Source: Juglans regia (lineage: Eukaryota > Streptophyta > Magnoliopsida > Fagales > Juglandaceae). From it: a DNA stretch of 64,000 nt. Position 1 is the stretch's first letter. The number at the start of each line of letters is the position of its first letter. Below are positions 1 to 11,800 of the stretch, one piece after another. The notes under the pieces are model-generated. The model worked only from the letters and a program-made list of their open reading frames with translations. It was not told the DNA's origin and made no database searches. The position numbers and the translations under genes are program-made. The DNA is taken from assembly GCF_001411555.2 (NCBI RefSeq), contig NC_049912.1:27351722-27415721 (forward strand). The letters run 5' to 3'.

Positions 1-2
1 GA

Positions 3-3000
3 GGACCCACTCGAGGCGGACGACAAGGACGAAGTCGAGGACGTTACCCTTCCAATGGTCGTGGAGGCCGACCTCCATATCCATCAAATTCATCTCAACA
101 ATACAATGCTCAACGCCCAACGTGTCAGGTATGCAACAAGGCAGGGCACGTAGCACTTCAATGCCGACATCGTTTCAACCACTCGTACCAATATGAAGCT
201 CCCAACAACTTCTCTGCAAATTACACAGCTCAGACTCAACCTTCGGACTCTCTGTGGTATCCAGATTCTGCAGCCACACATCATCTTACAAATGATTTGT
301 CTAACTTGAATCTTTCATCTGAAGCATATGCAGGTGGTGAAACAATCAGAGTAGGAGACGGCAATGGACTTTCCATCGAAAACTCTGGTGACTCTTCTTT
401 TTCCGTAAACTCATCCAATTTTCTTCTCAAGAATATTTTTCACGTTCCAGCCATCACAAAAAATTTAGTTTCTGTGCTTCAATTCTGCACTGATAACTTA
501 TGCTATTTTGAATTTCACTCCACTCACTTTTGTGTAAAGGACAAAGCAACAGAGAAAATCCTCCTCACTGGTCCAACCCGTGATGGACTTTATCATTTTC
601 CATCCACTGCACTCACTTCGCCACCTCCATCAACTCACATTGGTGAACGAACCTCCATGGATCAATGGCATCGAAGACTTGGGCATCCCTCCTTAACCTT
701 GGTCTCCAATGTTCTGCGGTCCAAGAATTTGCCACTGTCTCCTTCGGATTCTGCCTTCCAGTGCTCAGATTGCCCCTTAGCAAAATGTCATCAGTTTTCT
801 TTTCCTTCAAAACGGGCCCATTATACTCAGCCTTTACAACTGTTATGTGCTGATTTATGGGGTCCATCTCATCATGTTTCAAGAAATGGCTATAAATATT
901 ATCTTTCATTTGTGGATTCCTTTACGCGCTTTACATGGATTTTTCCTCTTAAATTAAAATCAGATGTCCTCTCAATTTTCTCACATTTTTTGCCATTCAT
1001 TGAAAGATTATTTAATAAAAAGCTCATTACCTTGCAAACCGATGGAGGAGGCGAGTTTAAACCTCTCACCCCTCTATGCAAACAACTTGGCATTACTCAC
1101 AGATTTTCTTGTCCTCACACTCACCAACAAAATGGTCTCATTGAACGAAAGCATCGTCACATTGTAGAAACGGGTCTTGCTCTCCTAGCTCACGCCTCAC
1201 TTCCTTTTTCTTATTGGGTCGAGGCTTTTGAAACCGCAGTGTTTCTAATTAATCTCTTACCAACTCCGGTTCTACAAAACAAATCACCATATTCTTTGGT
1301 ATATCATCAAGAACATGATTACAAATTTCTCAAAGTCTTTGCATGTGAATGCTGGCCCAATCTTCGACCTTATTCTTCTCACAAATTAAACTTTCGGTCC
1401 ACTTCATGTCTTTTCTTAGGTTATAGTCCAGCTCATAAAGGTTACAAGTGTCTTGATTTAAATAATAATCGCATGTACATTTCTCGTGATGTACAATTCA
1501 ATGAAAATTCCTTCCCACTGTCCAAACCTCGGCCCACTCTTCATTCCGCAACTCCTACCTCTCCTACCGTTCCCTTACCAATCCTCCTTCCCTCCATTCT
1601 CGGCCCACACCCAAGAACCCAAGGCCCATCTGTTGCACTCAACAATGACCCAATACCTCCTGCCTCTCACTCCGGCCCACAAAACCCACATTCTTCATCC
1701 TCTTCCTCAGATACATCTCCCGACTCTGTTTCGGAAATCCCCATTCCATGCCCTAATCCCCCACGCTCACCTATCATCACTCGGTCTCAGACAAATACCT
1801 CATGTCCCAGAAGATTTAATGATGGAACCATACTCTATCCTACTCGAAATTGTTTCACTATTTCTGCAGTTGTACCGGATGATCCATCAAGCTTTGCCGA
1901 AGCTGTCAAACACAGAGAATGGAAGGACGCCATGGCTCGGGAACATGAGGCTCTACTTCGGAACCACACATGGATTTTAGTTCCTCCTGCTCCTGACATG
2001 AACGTGCTGGGATGTCGCTGGGTATTTCGGACAAAGACCCGTGCTGACGGCTCCTTTGAGAGACGAAAAGCCCGTCTCGTTGCCAAAGGTTTTCATCAAC
2101 AACCAGGTGTTGATTTTCATGATACTTTCAGTCCAGTAGTAAAACCCTCAACCATTCGATTACTTTTATCAATTGCTGTCTCTCGTGGCTGGTTCTTGCA
2201 TCAAATTGACATTGAAAATGCTTTTCTACATGGTGTGCTTACTGATAGTGTGTATATGCAGCAACCACAAGGATTTGTGGATCCCTCTATGCCCTCTTAC
2301 GTTTGCAAGCTTGAGAAAGCTATCTATGGCCTTAAGCAAGCACCACGAGCGTGGTTTGCTCAGTTAAGTTCTTGGCTCCTTGACTACGGTTTTATTGCCT
2401 CTAAAGCCGATCCCTCATTGTTTATTCTTAATTACAATGACATTCATATGTATTTACTTATATATGTGGATGACATAGTAATAATATCCTCAAAACAGTC
2501 GGCCATTACTACTTTCATCTCTGATCTAGGGTTTGCTTTTCCAGTAAAAGACTTAGGACCACTTTCCTTTTTCTTGGGTATTGAGGTTGATTATACTGCT
2601 GATGGACTTGTTTTATCCCAAAGAAAATACATTAAACATCTTCTCAGCAGAAGCAATATGCTTCATGCCAAACCCATGACCTCCCCAATGGCCGCCTCCC
2701 TCAAGCTATCAAAGTTTGACAGTCCAGAATTTGAGGATATTACATTATACCGAAGCATTGTGGGAGGTTTGCAATACCTCTCAGTAACAAGACCAGACAT
2801 TTCATACTCAGTCAACAAGGTTTGTCAATTTATGCACTCTCCCAAAGTTCCTCACTGGAGTGCAGTCAAGCGTATCCTTCGATACTTAAAAGCCACCATC
2901 AATAATGGTCTCTTTTTTGCTTCCAACTCAAGTTCTACACTGCAAGCCTACTCTGATGCTGACTGGGGGGGCTGTCCAGATGATCGCCGTTCCACGGGAG

Positions 3001-3536
3001 GGTTTTGCATCTACCTTGGCAACCATCTCATATCTTGGAGCTCAAAAAAACAACAAACTGTTGCTAGATCCTCAACCGAAGCTGAGTACAAGTCAATAGC
3101 CTCTGCAGCAGCTGAACTTATTTGGTTACAGACAGTGCTCCGTGAGCTTGGTATCAAGCTATCTCAAGCCCCCATTTTATGGTGTGACAACCTAGGTGCG
3201 ACTTATCTTTCAGCCAATCCTATCTATCATTCAAAAACCAAACACATGGACATTGATTTCCATTTTGTGAGAGATAGGGTAGCTGCCAACACACTTACAG
3301 TCTCTTTCATAAGCTCCAAGGATCAAATTGCAGATATATTCACAAAACCACTGGTAGCTGACAAATTTCTTCAATTCAAATCGAGTCTCAAAGTTGTAGA
3401 TACACCGTTGGACTCGAAGGGGCGTATTGAGATATATACCCCTGCTCCTGATTCTGTTTTGGACTCTGCCATGTATAAAGGGAACTTATCACAAACACGT
3501 AGTGTGCAGCAGACAAGCAATGGCACCGTAGCTTAG
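3..3536 (+). CDS. copia gag-pol polyprotein, C-terminal 1177 residues
   Basis: The protein makes and inserts a cDNA copy of the element. Residues are counted from the codon at base 3. The arginine/glycine-rich end of gag leads into a CCHC zinc knuckle (residues 41-54, C-x2-C-x4-H-x4-C) and a protease with active-site Asp88 in DSA. The integrase has an HHCC finger (WHRRLGHPS ... CSDC) and the Asp-Asp-Glu triad in ADLWGP, QTDGGGEF and NGLIERKHR. The reverse transcriptase carries QIDIENAFLHG and the YVDDIVII catalytic box. RNase H carries SDADWGGC and SSTEAEYK. All catalytic motifs are present, so the frame could still be functional. The start is not in the window; the stop is TAG at 3534-3536. 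Confidence 0.93.
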   Translation, partial: GPTRGGRQGRSRGRYPSNGRGGRPPYPSNSSQQYNAQRPTCQVCNKAGHVALQCRHRFNHSYQYEAPNNFSANYTAQTQPSDSLWYPDSAATHHLTNDLSNLNLSSEAYAGGETIRVGDGNGLSIENSGDSSFSVNSSNFLLKNIFHVPAITKNLVSVLQFCTDNLCYFEFHSTHFCVKDKATEKILLTGPTRDGLYHFPSTALTSPPPSTHIGERTSMDQWHRRLGHPSLTLVSNVLRSKNLPLSPSDSAFQCSDCPLAKCHQFSFPSKRAHYTQPLQLLCADLWGPSHHVSRNGYKYYLSFVDSFTRFTWIFPLKLKSDVLSIFSHFLPFIERLFNKKLITLQTDGGGEFKPLTPLCKQLGITHRFSCPHTHQQNGLIERKHRHIVETGLALLAHASLPFSYWVEAFETAVFLINLLPTPVLQNKSPYSLVYHQEHDYKFLKVFACECWPNLRPYSSHKLNFRSTSCLFLGYSPAHKGYKCLDLNNNRMYISRDVQFNENSFPLSKPRPTLHSATPTSPTVPLPILLPSILGPHPRTQGPSVALNNDPIPPASHSGPQNPHSSSSSSDTSPDSVSEIPIPCPNPPRSPIITRSQTNTSCPRRFNDGTILYPTRNCFTISAVVPDDPSSFAEAVKHREWKDAMAREHEALLRNHTWILVPPAPDMNVLGCRWVFRTKTRADGSFERRKARLVAKGFHQQPGVDFHDTFSPVVKPSTIRLLLSIAVSRGWFLHQIDIENAFLHGVLTDSVYMQQPQGFVDPSMPSYVCKLEKAIYGLKQAPRAWFAQLSSWLLDYGFIASKADPSLFILNYNDIHMYLLIYVDDIVIISSKQSAITTFISDLGFAFPVKDLGPLSFFLGIEVDYTADGLVLSQRKYIKHLLSRSNMLHAKPMTSPMAASLKLSKFDSPEFEDITLYRSIVGGLQYLSVTRPDISYSVNKVCQFMHSPKVPHWSAVKRILRYLKATINNGLFFASNSSSTLQAYSDADWGGCPDDRRSTGGFCIYLGNHLISWSSKKQQTVARSSTEAEYKSIASAAAELIWLQTVLRELGIKLSQAPILWCDNLGATYLSANPIYHSKTKHMDIDFHFVRDRVAANTLTVSFISSKDQIADIFTKPLVADKFLQFKSSLKVVDTPLDSKGRIEIYTPAPDSVLDSAMYKGNLSQTRSVQQTSNGTVA

Positions 3537-3649
3537 AATCTTTTCTGTTATTCTCTACGGTTACATATAACAAACTTTTATTCCTTTCCTTGTATATATG
3601 TACCAGTACATCAATACAAATATTCATTGAGGTGAATTCCATTATTTCA
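3428..3649 (+). repeat. Probable 3' LTR of the copia element
   Basis: A purine tract (gaagggg, 3416-3422) lies just before a TG at 3428, and a candidate CA terminus falls at 3648-3649. The last roughly 110 bases of the coding frame would lie inside the LTR. With no 5' LTR to compare, both ends are inferred from position and the TG...CA rule. The length of about 220 bp is normal for copia. Confidence 0.4.
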
Positions 3650-4574
3650 TGCTGCGTCTAACAGACACATATAGTACTGCTCTTTAATTTGCAATAATTA
3701 AACCAGCTTCCATCATTAGTCGTCATGATCAGTCTTGTACTGCATATTAATCAAAAGCTAGCCCATAGATAGTCCCCTCGATCTAATCATGCCTTCATTT
3801 TCATTTGCTTATCGACACCTTTATTTCACAAAATAAGTCAACCAACGCTAGCTGCTATAATATAAATATATATATATATATATATTGTTTGATTTCTAAA
3901 CCTTACCCGTAGATCAAGCTACCAAATTTACTGCGGCTCATAATTTTACACTCAACTCCTAACAAACCTCATTAGAAAATTTAGTTAGCTGTTACTAGTC
4001 ATCATAAAGAGATCACTCGTACCCCAAATAAATTGTCAACTTCGTTAGATCCCTGTAGGGTAATTTTGTCATGATCAGTTGGTTCATAGACTGGAATCTA
4101 CAATCTTAAAGGATGATAACCACATGAACTTCGTCAGTCATAGTACTATGTGCGAAGTTGACTCATAAAATACCAAGTCCAACTCCAGCTTATTCCATAT
4201 GGTTTCCACAATGTCAAAATCATGTAATTGTCTCCTTACTGAAAAATATGCAATTTTATAAGAGTTTGGCCACCAAGTTCTTGCTGAAAATATTTCACTG
4301 CAAAGTTGAGGTACATCACCATTACGCCGAACACATAAAGCACTATTTTTCAGAATGCCATTCTAGCATTTTCTGGTTTCCTTATACAGTACTTAAGGAT
4401 CGTTCACCATATCCTCATTCTCCACTTAAGCTTTCAGTGGCAGCTGCTGCTGGGATGGAGGGAGTTATGCTTAAAAAACATAGTTCGCTGGCAAAGAAAA
4501 CTTGGTATAGGATCCTTACCTATTATAATGGGTTCAAGAACATTGAGGAGAAAATCCCTAAATAACTTATAGAA
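3650..4574. other. Intergenic DNA, no gene recognised
   Basis: Moderately AT-rich sequence with a short TA tract near 3868-3884. A 135-codon open frame at 4158-4565 begins with TTG, resembles no family I know and has no gene signals around it, so I do not call it. Confidence 0.5.
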
Positions 4575-4757
4575 AAAAAATGATATTTATAATTGTAGAA
4601 TATGTAAGCGTTGTGTAATTTTTTTTTAAAAAAAAAAAAGTAAATGGAGAGCCCATATAATGAAAAAAAAAACTAAATTTTTAATAGTGAACTATACTCT
4701 TATTCAAAAGAATTGTAAGATGCTTATATACTACATGATTATATCTAGCATTACTTG
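4575..4757. repeat. MITE-like element, family B
   Basis: The stretch opens with aatgatatttataattgta and closes with the near-complement of that motif (gattatatctagcatta), giving a short palindromic AT-rich element. Closely similar copies occur at 32171-32331 and 62220-62394, with fragments at 62138-62215 and 7138-7290. No coding capacity is visible. Confidence 0.6.
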
Positions 4758-4764
4758 AGAAGAA

Positions 4765-4915
4765 AGAGATTTTATAAAAATAAACTCACAAACTAACATA
4801 ACTTGATGTGGTACGTTAGACTGTAACACTACTTTCACTGTAAATTAGATCTAATATATTATATGAAATTATATCAATTTATGAATTTATTTTTATAAAA
4901 ATAAAAAAATTGCAC
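4765..4915. repeat. MITE-like element, family C
   Basis: The element has inverted ends built around 'aaataaactcacaaactaacataact' and its complement. Related copies lie at 7955-8115 and 40165-40378. All three share the central 'ttagatctaa' type motif. It is non-coding. Confidence 0.55.
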
Positions 4916-5034
4916 TAATAGCCAACGTATTAAAATATGTTAGTCAATCAGTACTCGAACTTTCCCAGAAAACAAACCGAACTATAAATCGAGATTTAAC
5001 GGCTTCTACAGCAAAACTAATAATCTCAAATAAG

Positions 5035-5385
5035 TCGACAGTTTAATTTTAGTAAAATGAGATTAGATAAGAAATTTATAAATAATAGTAAAATAATTTG
5101 TGAACTATAGTGAAATTATTTAAGTTAAGATATTTTATTGAATTTTGAAAAATGAGAGAGAAAATAATGAATAAAATTATTATAAAGTTAAAATATTTAT
5201 ATAATATAATTTTAATTTTAGAATTTAAAAAAGTTGAATTAATTTTTATATTTTTTTTTTAAGTTTAAAAAAATTATAATGATTAGATGAAAATATTAAA
5301 ATTTTGACATTAAATATATTTATATTTAAGTGGTGTTTAGAAAGTAAATGAGATGGGTTGAGATAAGTAATTCCCAAACAAGACC
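5035..5385. repeat. Decayed Tourist-like MITE (family A) remnants
   Basis: AT-rich sequence with the family A internal motifs (aaaaaagttgaattaattt, attataatgattagatgaaa) ends at the family A terminus 'cccaaacaagacc' followed by TTA. A shorter copy or internal piece starts at about 5331. The left end is too eroded to place. Confidence 0.5.
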
Positions 5386-5844
5386 TTAGAATTATAAACA
5401 AAAATAAGATATATAGGAAAAGCAAACAACAATAAATTGAACTAATACTTAAAAAAAAAAAAAAAACGAATAACAGTATAAATAAGCGCTATATTATATG
5501 TACTTTTAATTTTATTTATTATTTTACTTATAACACTCGTTCTGTTATTTTTCTTTTTAAATTTAAATATCATAATTTTCAATATATCAATAATTGATAC
5601 GTAAAAAATTAAATTTCTTTTTAAAAAAGTTTAAATATATTTAACATTTTTCATAACGTTGCTACACCGAGAGGAATCACGAACATGAAATTTTTTATTT
5701 TTAAAATATTTTTTAAACCCCTTAAATGTTTAAAAAAAATTATAATCCATTAAAAAATATTAACTTAACCGTAAAAAATAAATAAATAGTACAAAAACTT
5801 GGTAGACATCCTCGATGGGAGTAGTGTTTTCCGTAAATAAAATA

Positions 5845-6125
5845 AGAACCTCACCTTCGGCTCCTTGTGGGAGACCATCAGACTCTTTGTTATCACCTCG
5901 TCTTCTCTTCTTCCTAAGCCAAATAACACAAGAGCCCACCGCCACAAGCACAGTCAACACTCCCATCACTATCCCCACTACGTGGGCTATCAGTGCCCCG
6001 GTCGCCAAGCCCCCAGTTCGCGGCGGAGGAGGAAGAGGCTGCAGTACCGGCGGAAAATATTCCGTAGGCGGCGGCTGAGGAGGAGAGTATTCATCGACCT
6101 CCTGAGATGGTGTCTGAGCCGACAT
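5845..6125 (-). pseudogene. Proline-rich single-pass membrane protein fragment, PERK-like
   Basis: From ATG at 6125 the frame encodes a short proline-rich ectodomain (SPPQPPPTEYFPP, LPPPPR), one hydrophobic helix of about 23 residues (ALIAHVVGIVMGVLTVLVAV) and a basic stop-transfer KKRRR. This order resembles the start of proline-rich extensin-like receptor kinases (PERKs). No kinase exon follows on this strand; below 5750 there is only AT-rich repeat. The frame passes a possible splice donor (gaag/gtgagg) near 5852 and otherwise runs on to 5760. An in-frame TAG lies upstream of this ATG, and a signal-peptide-like frame (MQLLYSFSFISAISF) sits just upstream in another frame, which suggests a frameshifted remnant. 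A small real gene with a lost or distant second exon remains possible. Confidence 0.35.
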
Positions 6126-7954
6126 CACAGCCGATATTCTCGGCGAGGGTCGGAGTCCCTATTTCCTCCAAGTCGTTTGTGCTTTTAAAGCTGATGGCTG
6201 AGATGAAAGAGAAAGAATAGAGTAGTTGCATGTGATCACATGGTTGAGTGAAGAAGAAGAAGAATGTGGGGGTGGGCCCGTTTCTGATTAAGAGAAACAC
6301 CACAACGTAGTCGCGACAATGGGTAAATCGGCGGTGGATATTCTCAGCGTTGCCTTCTTGATATCAGAAACGATATTCACGGGGAGAAACAAGAATCAGC
6401 GAGAGAATGAAGGCCGAGGAAGAGAAGCAAGAGTGGAGAGAGGCATATTCAGAGTAAGATGGAGAAGAGCTCCGAGAGATCAGCAGTGGCACTCGATTCA
6501 GAGTGTCTTGAAGACGGTTCTAAGATACAAAAAGCAAGAACCAGCCAGCGGTTTAGTTGCTCGTAAAGTAAGAGAGACATTCAAATCATATATATATGCG
6601 CACCCAACAAGGCTCCAAGTTTACATATGCATATATAGAACATACGGGTACGATCGATGGTCCGTTTGTGGTTTTGTTTTTTCGTTTTTTTTTTTTTTTC
6701 CTAATCAATCTGTAGGGTTCACATGTAATGGAAAAGTCTTCTTGTAGGACAAAACCCCATGTCTACGGGGAGAGTCTTCGATTTTTGTCTTCGTTTATCA
6801 GCTTGTCAATTTTGGAATTAGGGCTCTCGGCCTTATTATTTTAGCCCCCATTAGGGGTTTGGCTTGACTGCACCTGGGACGCGTCTCGGATGCCACAGAA
6901 AATTAATAAATTAGGATCGGATTATCTTATCTATGATTCTGTGGACGTGCGGCGTGGATGCATTTTTTGGGTCGGATGGTAATAGTATAGTCGAATGGCG
7001 CACATAATGTGATGTTTGAATGTTCATCCGTGGCATAAACAATAACAAGCACAAAAAATATAGATACACGAGACAAGACACCATTTGAAACTAGGCATAG
7101 TTTAGTTACACAGATATATATATATATATATATATATATGAAAAATGATATATACAATTTTATAGTATACGTAAGTCTTGCATATTAAAAATATATATAT
7201 TTATATAAATCAGAAATTTATACAAAAAATTAATTCTTTAATAATAAATTTTATTTTCAAAATAAAACTTAGCCATCTTAAAACTGTATTGAACGTTTCT
7301 CAGTCACTGGTCATTTGACAGCCCTGCTCGGGTGTAGATCGAACTGAATATGGGGGGCCCAGGCCCAGGCCCAGGCCCGTTCATTAACGTAGAATAGGCA
7401 TAATATACAGCGGCCTCTGGGCTTCCAACTTCCAAGTCTTTGTGAAAGAGAGTATTTGTCTAATGAGGAAGATATTTTTTTTTAAACAATTCTTTCATTC
7501 TTAAGTGACTTTATAAATATAGTTATTTTATTTAGCAGTCCTATATCACATATCTGTTGAATAGAATAACTATTTTATTTTTTCTTTCCCTAAGTAAGTG
7601 TGTGATATAGAGCTGTGAGGATAATTTTTCTTATAAATAAATCAATTAAATAATAAAATTCATGTAAAAATACGATACATTTTTTTTTCTATTTGATAAT
7701 TATTTAAAATATAATGATGAGATATTCCCTATTTAGAATTTGAGATCTAAATACTTGAAAATCTCAAATTTAAAATTCACTTGTTCCTTTAATAAAAATC
7801 ATCAAAGAGTGCAGCCAACTTTATTAAGAACAATAAGAGTAAAAACTTAGCATCTTTGTGATTAGATTAAATGAAGTCAAAACGTGTAACGGTCTTGAAA
7901 TCTTAAAACAAAATGAAACAGAAAACAAGATCTATTTTTTAAAGGAAAATACTT

Positions 7955-8115
7955 TAGCCATAAGGTAATTATACAAAATCAATCTTACAAATTAATGTAA
8001 TTTGACGTGATTCATCAGAGTATAAATTTATTTTATTGTAAATTAGATCTAACAGATCAGATGAAATCACGTCAGTTTGTAAAATTATTTTATAGATGTA
8101 GCAAAACTCAAGAAA
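7955..8115. repeat. MITE-like element, family C
   Basis: Inverted ends (tacaaattaatgtaatttgacg and its complement near 8070) surround the shared centre 'taaattagatctaacagatc'. It is similar to the copies at 4765-4915 and 40165-40378. Confidence 0.6.
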
Positions 8116-8304
8116 ATGCATTGAATTTATTATACAAATTAGGAGTAATATTAGTCTATTAGATGCACTTATATGCTATGCAAATATTGCGTATCCTCTT
8201 AAGAAAAAAAGGACATATCATTTAAAAAATAAAATTTAATAGGTCATGACTCGAGTTAATATTACTTAATGATTAATGGAACTTATAAAAAAAATGATCA
8301 ATGG

Positions 8305-8480
8305 AAAAAGCTATTGGAGCTACCGCTGTAATTTTTTATTTTTATCTTTTATTTTTTTATTTAATAATTAAGAAAGTATATTTTAATAATATTATAATTT
8401 ATTTTAAATATATATATTTAAAAGTGTTAAAAAAATACATTAAAAAAAAAAAAAAACACTAACATAACTAACGGTAGCGC
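8305..8480. repeat. Palindromic AT-rich MITE-like element
   Basis: The outer ends 'gagctaccgctgt' and 'aacggtagcgct' are imperfect inverted repeats around a very AT-rich centre with poly-A/poly-T runs. Elements of similar build occur at about 33110-33325, 38735-38900 and 60410-60600. Confidence 0.5.
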
Positions 8481-8540
8481 TGGAAGAGGTGGTTGTAGAG
8501 CCACCCATGATTAATATGCTGCGCAAGAAATAAGAATGCA

Positions 8541-8885
8541 TTATCGGACAGTGACCGAAACTGAGGGAGAAATCACGCGCAAGCATATACCAAAAGTTCG
8601 AAACTGCAAAATCCTCGCGTTGAAACGCCCCCCCCCCCCCGGAGCTTCGATTCCATTTCCCTCTTTCCTTCTATACCCTTTCTTTGATCTCGTCCTCTTT
8701 AAGTGATTGATTGGCAATATTATCAGGGAAATCGGTATCGGGAACCGGGCGAAACTCATATCGCATTCATTGAATGATTGATTTGTCGGTTTAAGTTTTA
8801 ATTTTAGATTTTGGTTGATAACAAAGTTCTGATGAACCTTTCTGAGCTTTCAATTTTATGTGAATGAGACTGGATGTTCGTCGAA
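8541..8885 (+). promoter_or_regulatory. Probable 5' UTR and core promoter of the sorting nexin gene
   Basis: The AT content falls here and a C homopolymer of about 12 bases sits at 8629-8640. No start codon in frame with the gene occurs before 8874. The transcription start cannot be placed from sequence. Confidence 0.35.
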
Positions 8886-11800
8886 ATGAGCTCGCAGAGG
8901 CATCACGTGACGGTTTGGGAACTCGTCGAGGAGGGCAAGAAGCGGTTTGTGGTCCTGATCATATGCGTCGCCGGATTGTCATACCTCATGTCCTGTAAGT
9001 TTTTTTGCCCCACTTTTATTCCGCTGAAAAATATTTTTTTTATAAGTAATTTCGCTGAAAAATATGATCATGTTTTGTACTTTCTCAGTTGATATTTTTT
9101 GAGTCGGTTATAGGAGCATTATTTTTTCTTTTTTGTCATAGTTTTAGGTTAAGTTTGTTATTTGATTCTATGTGTCCGTTGCTATCGGTTACTTCGGAGG
9201 CTTGCTTTCTGACTCTCTGCTGTGTTTCGATGAGTTTGGTAATGAACATTGGAATAAGGAATGGACAACGATTCCTCTTCTTCTGTCAGAATCTTTGTTA
9301 GTGGCTCGTAAGTCGTGTTTCCTTACAATTGTGAGCATCATGTGTATTACGCATGCTCAAGTACCCAAAAAAGTATATTGAGGTTATGAAGAACTCAATG
9401 CGAGTTTCAGCATGTGCTTGGTGCATTGGAAGTGATAAATATTTTGGATGAAGGCTCCATGGTTACTTGATAGATGTTTCACCATGTGCTTAAGATGCCT
9501 GTCAAGTTTCTCCCTCATTTGGGAGATTAATCTTTCATGCATCATTTGTCGAGTATGAGCTTCATGTTTTCTCTTGCATTGGTATGAATTGTTGTTATTG
9601 TTCTTATACCAGTGACAAGCTCCTCAGTTTGGGTCAACTTGCCTGCTGCTGCCTCCTTAATTATTGGCTTGCGTTATATATCTTTGGATTTCGACATGCG
9701 GAGAAAAGCTGCAGCATACAACAGCAATCCATCCTCAGCAAATGCTCTTCCTCCAAAGATTCCTCTTGAATTACCTAAAAATGTTGAAAACTCTGAATGG
9801 AGAAGCAAAGTGGATTCTCCTGTTGTTGAGGATGCAATAGATCACTTCACAAGACATCTGGTTTCTGAGTGGGTTACAGATTTCTGGTACTCTCGCTTGA
9901 CACCTGATAAAGAGGGTCCGGAGGAACTGTTGAACATCGTGAATGGGGTTCTTGGGGAAATTTCTGCACGAACGAGGAATATAAATTTAATTGATCTACT
10001 GACAAGGTTTTAGTTCCCAAGATGGCCCCACGCCATTTCTCCCTGATTTTTTATGGTTTCCTTTTATTTAGAAGCTGATTAACCGGGGAACTAATTTTCC
10101 AAGAATGGTGCAGGGACCTTATTAATCTTGTTTGCATTCACTTGGAGCTTTTTCGTGCAACTCAAGTGAAGATTGAAAAGCAACATTCAGGATCGCTAAC
10201 AATCGAACACCGAGAAATATTGCTAAGACACATCCTGGCTAACGAGAACAAATTGCACCCTGCTCTGTTTTCGCCTGAAGCTGAGCACAAGGTTGTTTAC
10301 TTTCTTCTTTGCTCTGGGAATTATGCTGAACTCTGTGAATTTGTAGGTTGTACCTGGAAATATAAATAATATGGTTTCTTGACCTTATGTTCTTTCAAAC
10401 TCGAATTGTGGTTACAGTGCTTTCTCTACCCTTTGTTCCCAGGTTTTGCAGCATCTGATGGATGGTCTTATTTCTTCTACATTCAAGCCTGAAGATCTGG
10501 AGTGCCTTCTCTTCCGATATATAGCCAGAGAGCTTCTAGCTAGTGCAGTAATGCGACCTGTCCTAAACCTAGCAAGTCCGAGGTATTTGTTGCTTCCCTA
10601 TTTGCTTATTTATATTGTTACATCAACTTTCTTTTTTTCATCAATTTATTTATTTATTTTTTGCAGGTTTATGAATGAAAGAATTGAATCCTTAGTCCTT
10701 AATATGAGCAAAGCAAAAAAGGGGGCTTTGACAGTAGAAGGGGCATCTCAGACTAGATCAGATGAGCGTTCAAGGATTTCATCTGACTATTTTTCTAGAT
10801 TCTTGGATCCTACTGTTACTGGTGTTGAACTTGTGCCGTTAAAAAATAATCAGTCTAGAACAACTGCTAATGCATCATCAACAGATCAAGACTATAGAAA
10901 GAAGGAAGGTGAAAATCGGGTAATTGAGCAAGTATCACAAGCAGGGAAGTCCGTTAAAGTGGATCGCTCAAAGGCAATATCCAAATCGGAAGAGAACAAC
11001 ACTGTAACCAAGGTTAATCACTCTGATAGTACTGCTGTTCACTTTGGATGTACTGATCAGCTTTCTGTAGAAAGCTTATCATTCCCAACAAATCGGAACA
11101 TATCGAGTCACTCTTCATTTATTTCATTTAAAGAAGATGAAAAGCACAACATCACGCATTTGGAGGAGGTTGAATCAGGGAGCAGTACTTCTTATACATC
11201 AGAAGATGAAGAAACTAGCAATGTAACAGGCCTTGATTCTCCTGGAACTAAAGTATGGGATGGTAGAGGTAACAGAAATCTGGCTCTTTCTCACATTCAT
11301 CACCCACTTGAGAATTCTGAAGGCCTTATAGCAAAGAAGACTGGTAAAGGGCATATTCACTATCAAAGATTAGTTAGAACCCCATCTGGTCGTAAAAGGT
11401 CTAGACTAAGCAGTCATAAAACACACATTTGGCAGGAGGTTGAGAGAACAAGCTTCTTGTCTGGTGATGGACAGGATTTACTTAGTTCTGCCAAAGGATA
11501 TGCAAATGCTGAGGACTCTAGCGATGACTGTGAGAATGAAAATTTGGGTAGAGTTCAAAGCGGAGCAGCTGCTTCTTCATCTGTGCTTCCTATACCAGAA
11601 AGTCGTAGTTTTACTGTCAGTTCTCTGCAAGATACGCTAGCGGTGGCTTCATTTTTTAAGTTGAGATGTGAGGTACTTACCATAAAGCTCTGTAATTTCC
11701 TTTATTTCAGCATGCTTAATTTTTAATTTTCTAATAATGCTGATATGCGTAAAGAATGGTAGTTCATTTGCTGTTGCAGGTATTGGGTGCAAACATTGTG

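Larger units (their letters stand above)
1..3649 (+). mobile_element. Ty1/copia LTR retrotransposon, 5' part outside window
   Basis: This is the 3' portion of a copia-superfamily element: end of gag, protease, integrase, reverse transcriptase and RNase H in the copia order (integrase before RT), then a probable 3' LTR. The reading frame is open from base 3 to 3536 without a stop or frameshift, so the copy looks young. The 5' LTR, primer-binding site and most of gag lie upstream of the window, so LTR identity and age cannot be judged here. Confidence 0.93.
6304..8540. other. Intergenic DNA with repeats
   Basis: This stretch holds an (AT)n tract (7113-7139), a short GC-rich hexamer repeat of the type caggcc (about 7356-7378), a family B MITE fragment (7138-7290), a family C copy (7955-8115) and a palindromic AT-rich element at 8305-8480 whose ends (gagctaccgctgtaa / taacggtagcgct) are inverted. 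The open frame at 6319-6747 is antisense to nothing recognisable and is not called. Confidence 0.5.

Noticed and set aside
613..1980. Several frames on both strands inside the copia polyprotein
   Set aside because: They are shadows of the polyprotein; they lack domains and the polyprotein frame is intact.
4158..4565. 135-codon plus-strand open frame
   Set aside because: It begins with TTG, has no ATG near the start, shows no motif I recognise and lies among repeats.
6319..6747. 142-codon plus-strand frame starting with ATG
   Set aside because: It lies in the upstream flank of the proline-rich fragment, is low-complexity and arginine-rich, and has no family resemblance.
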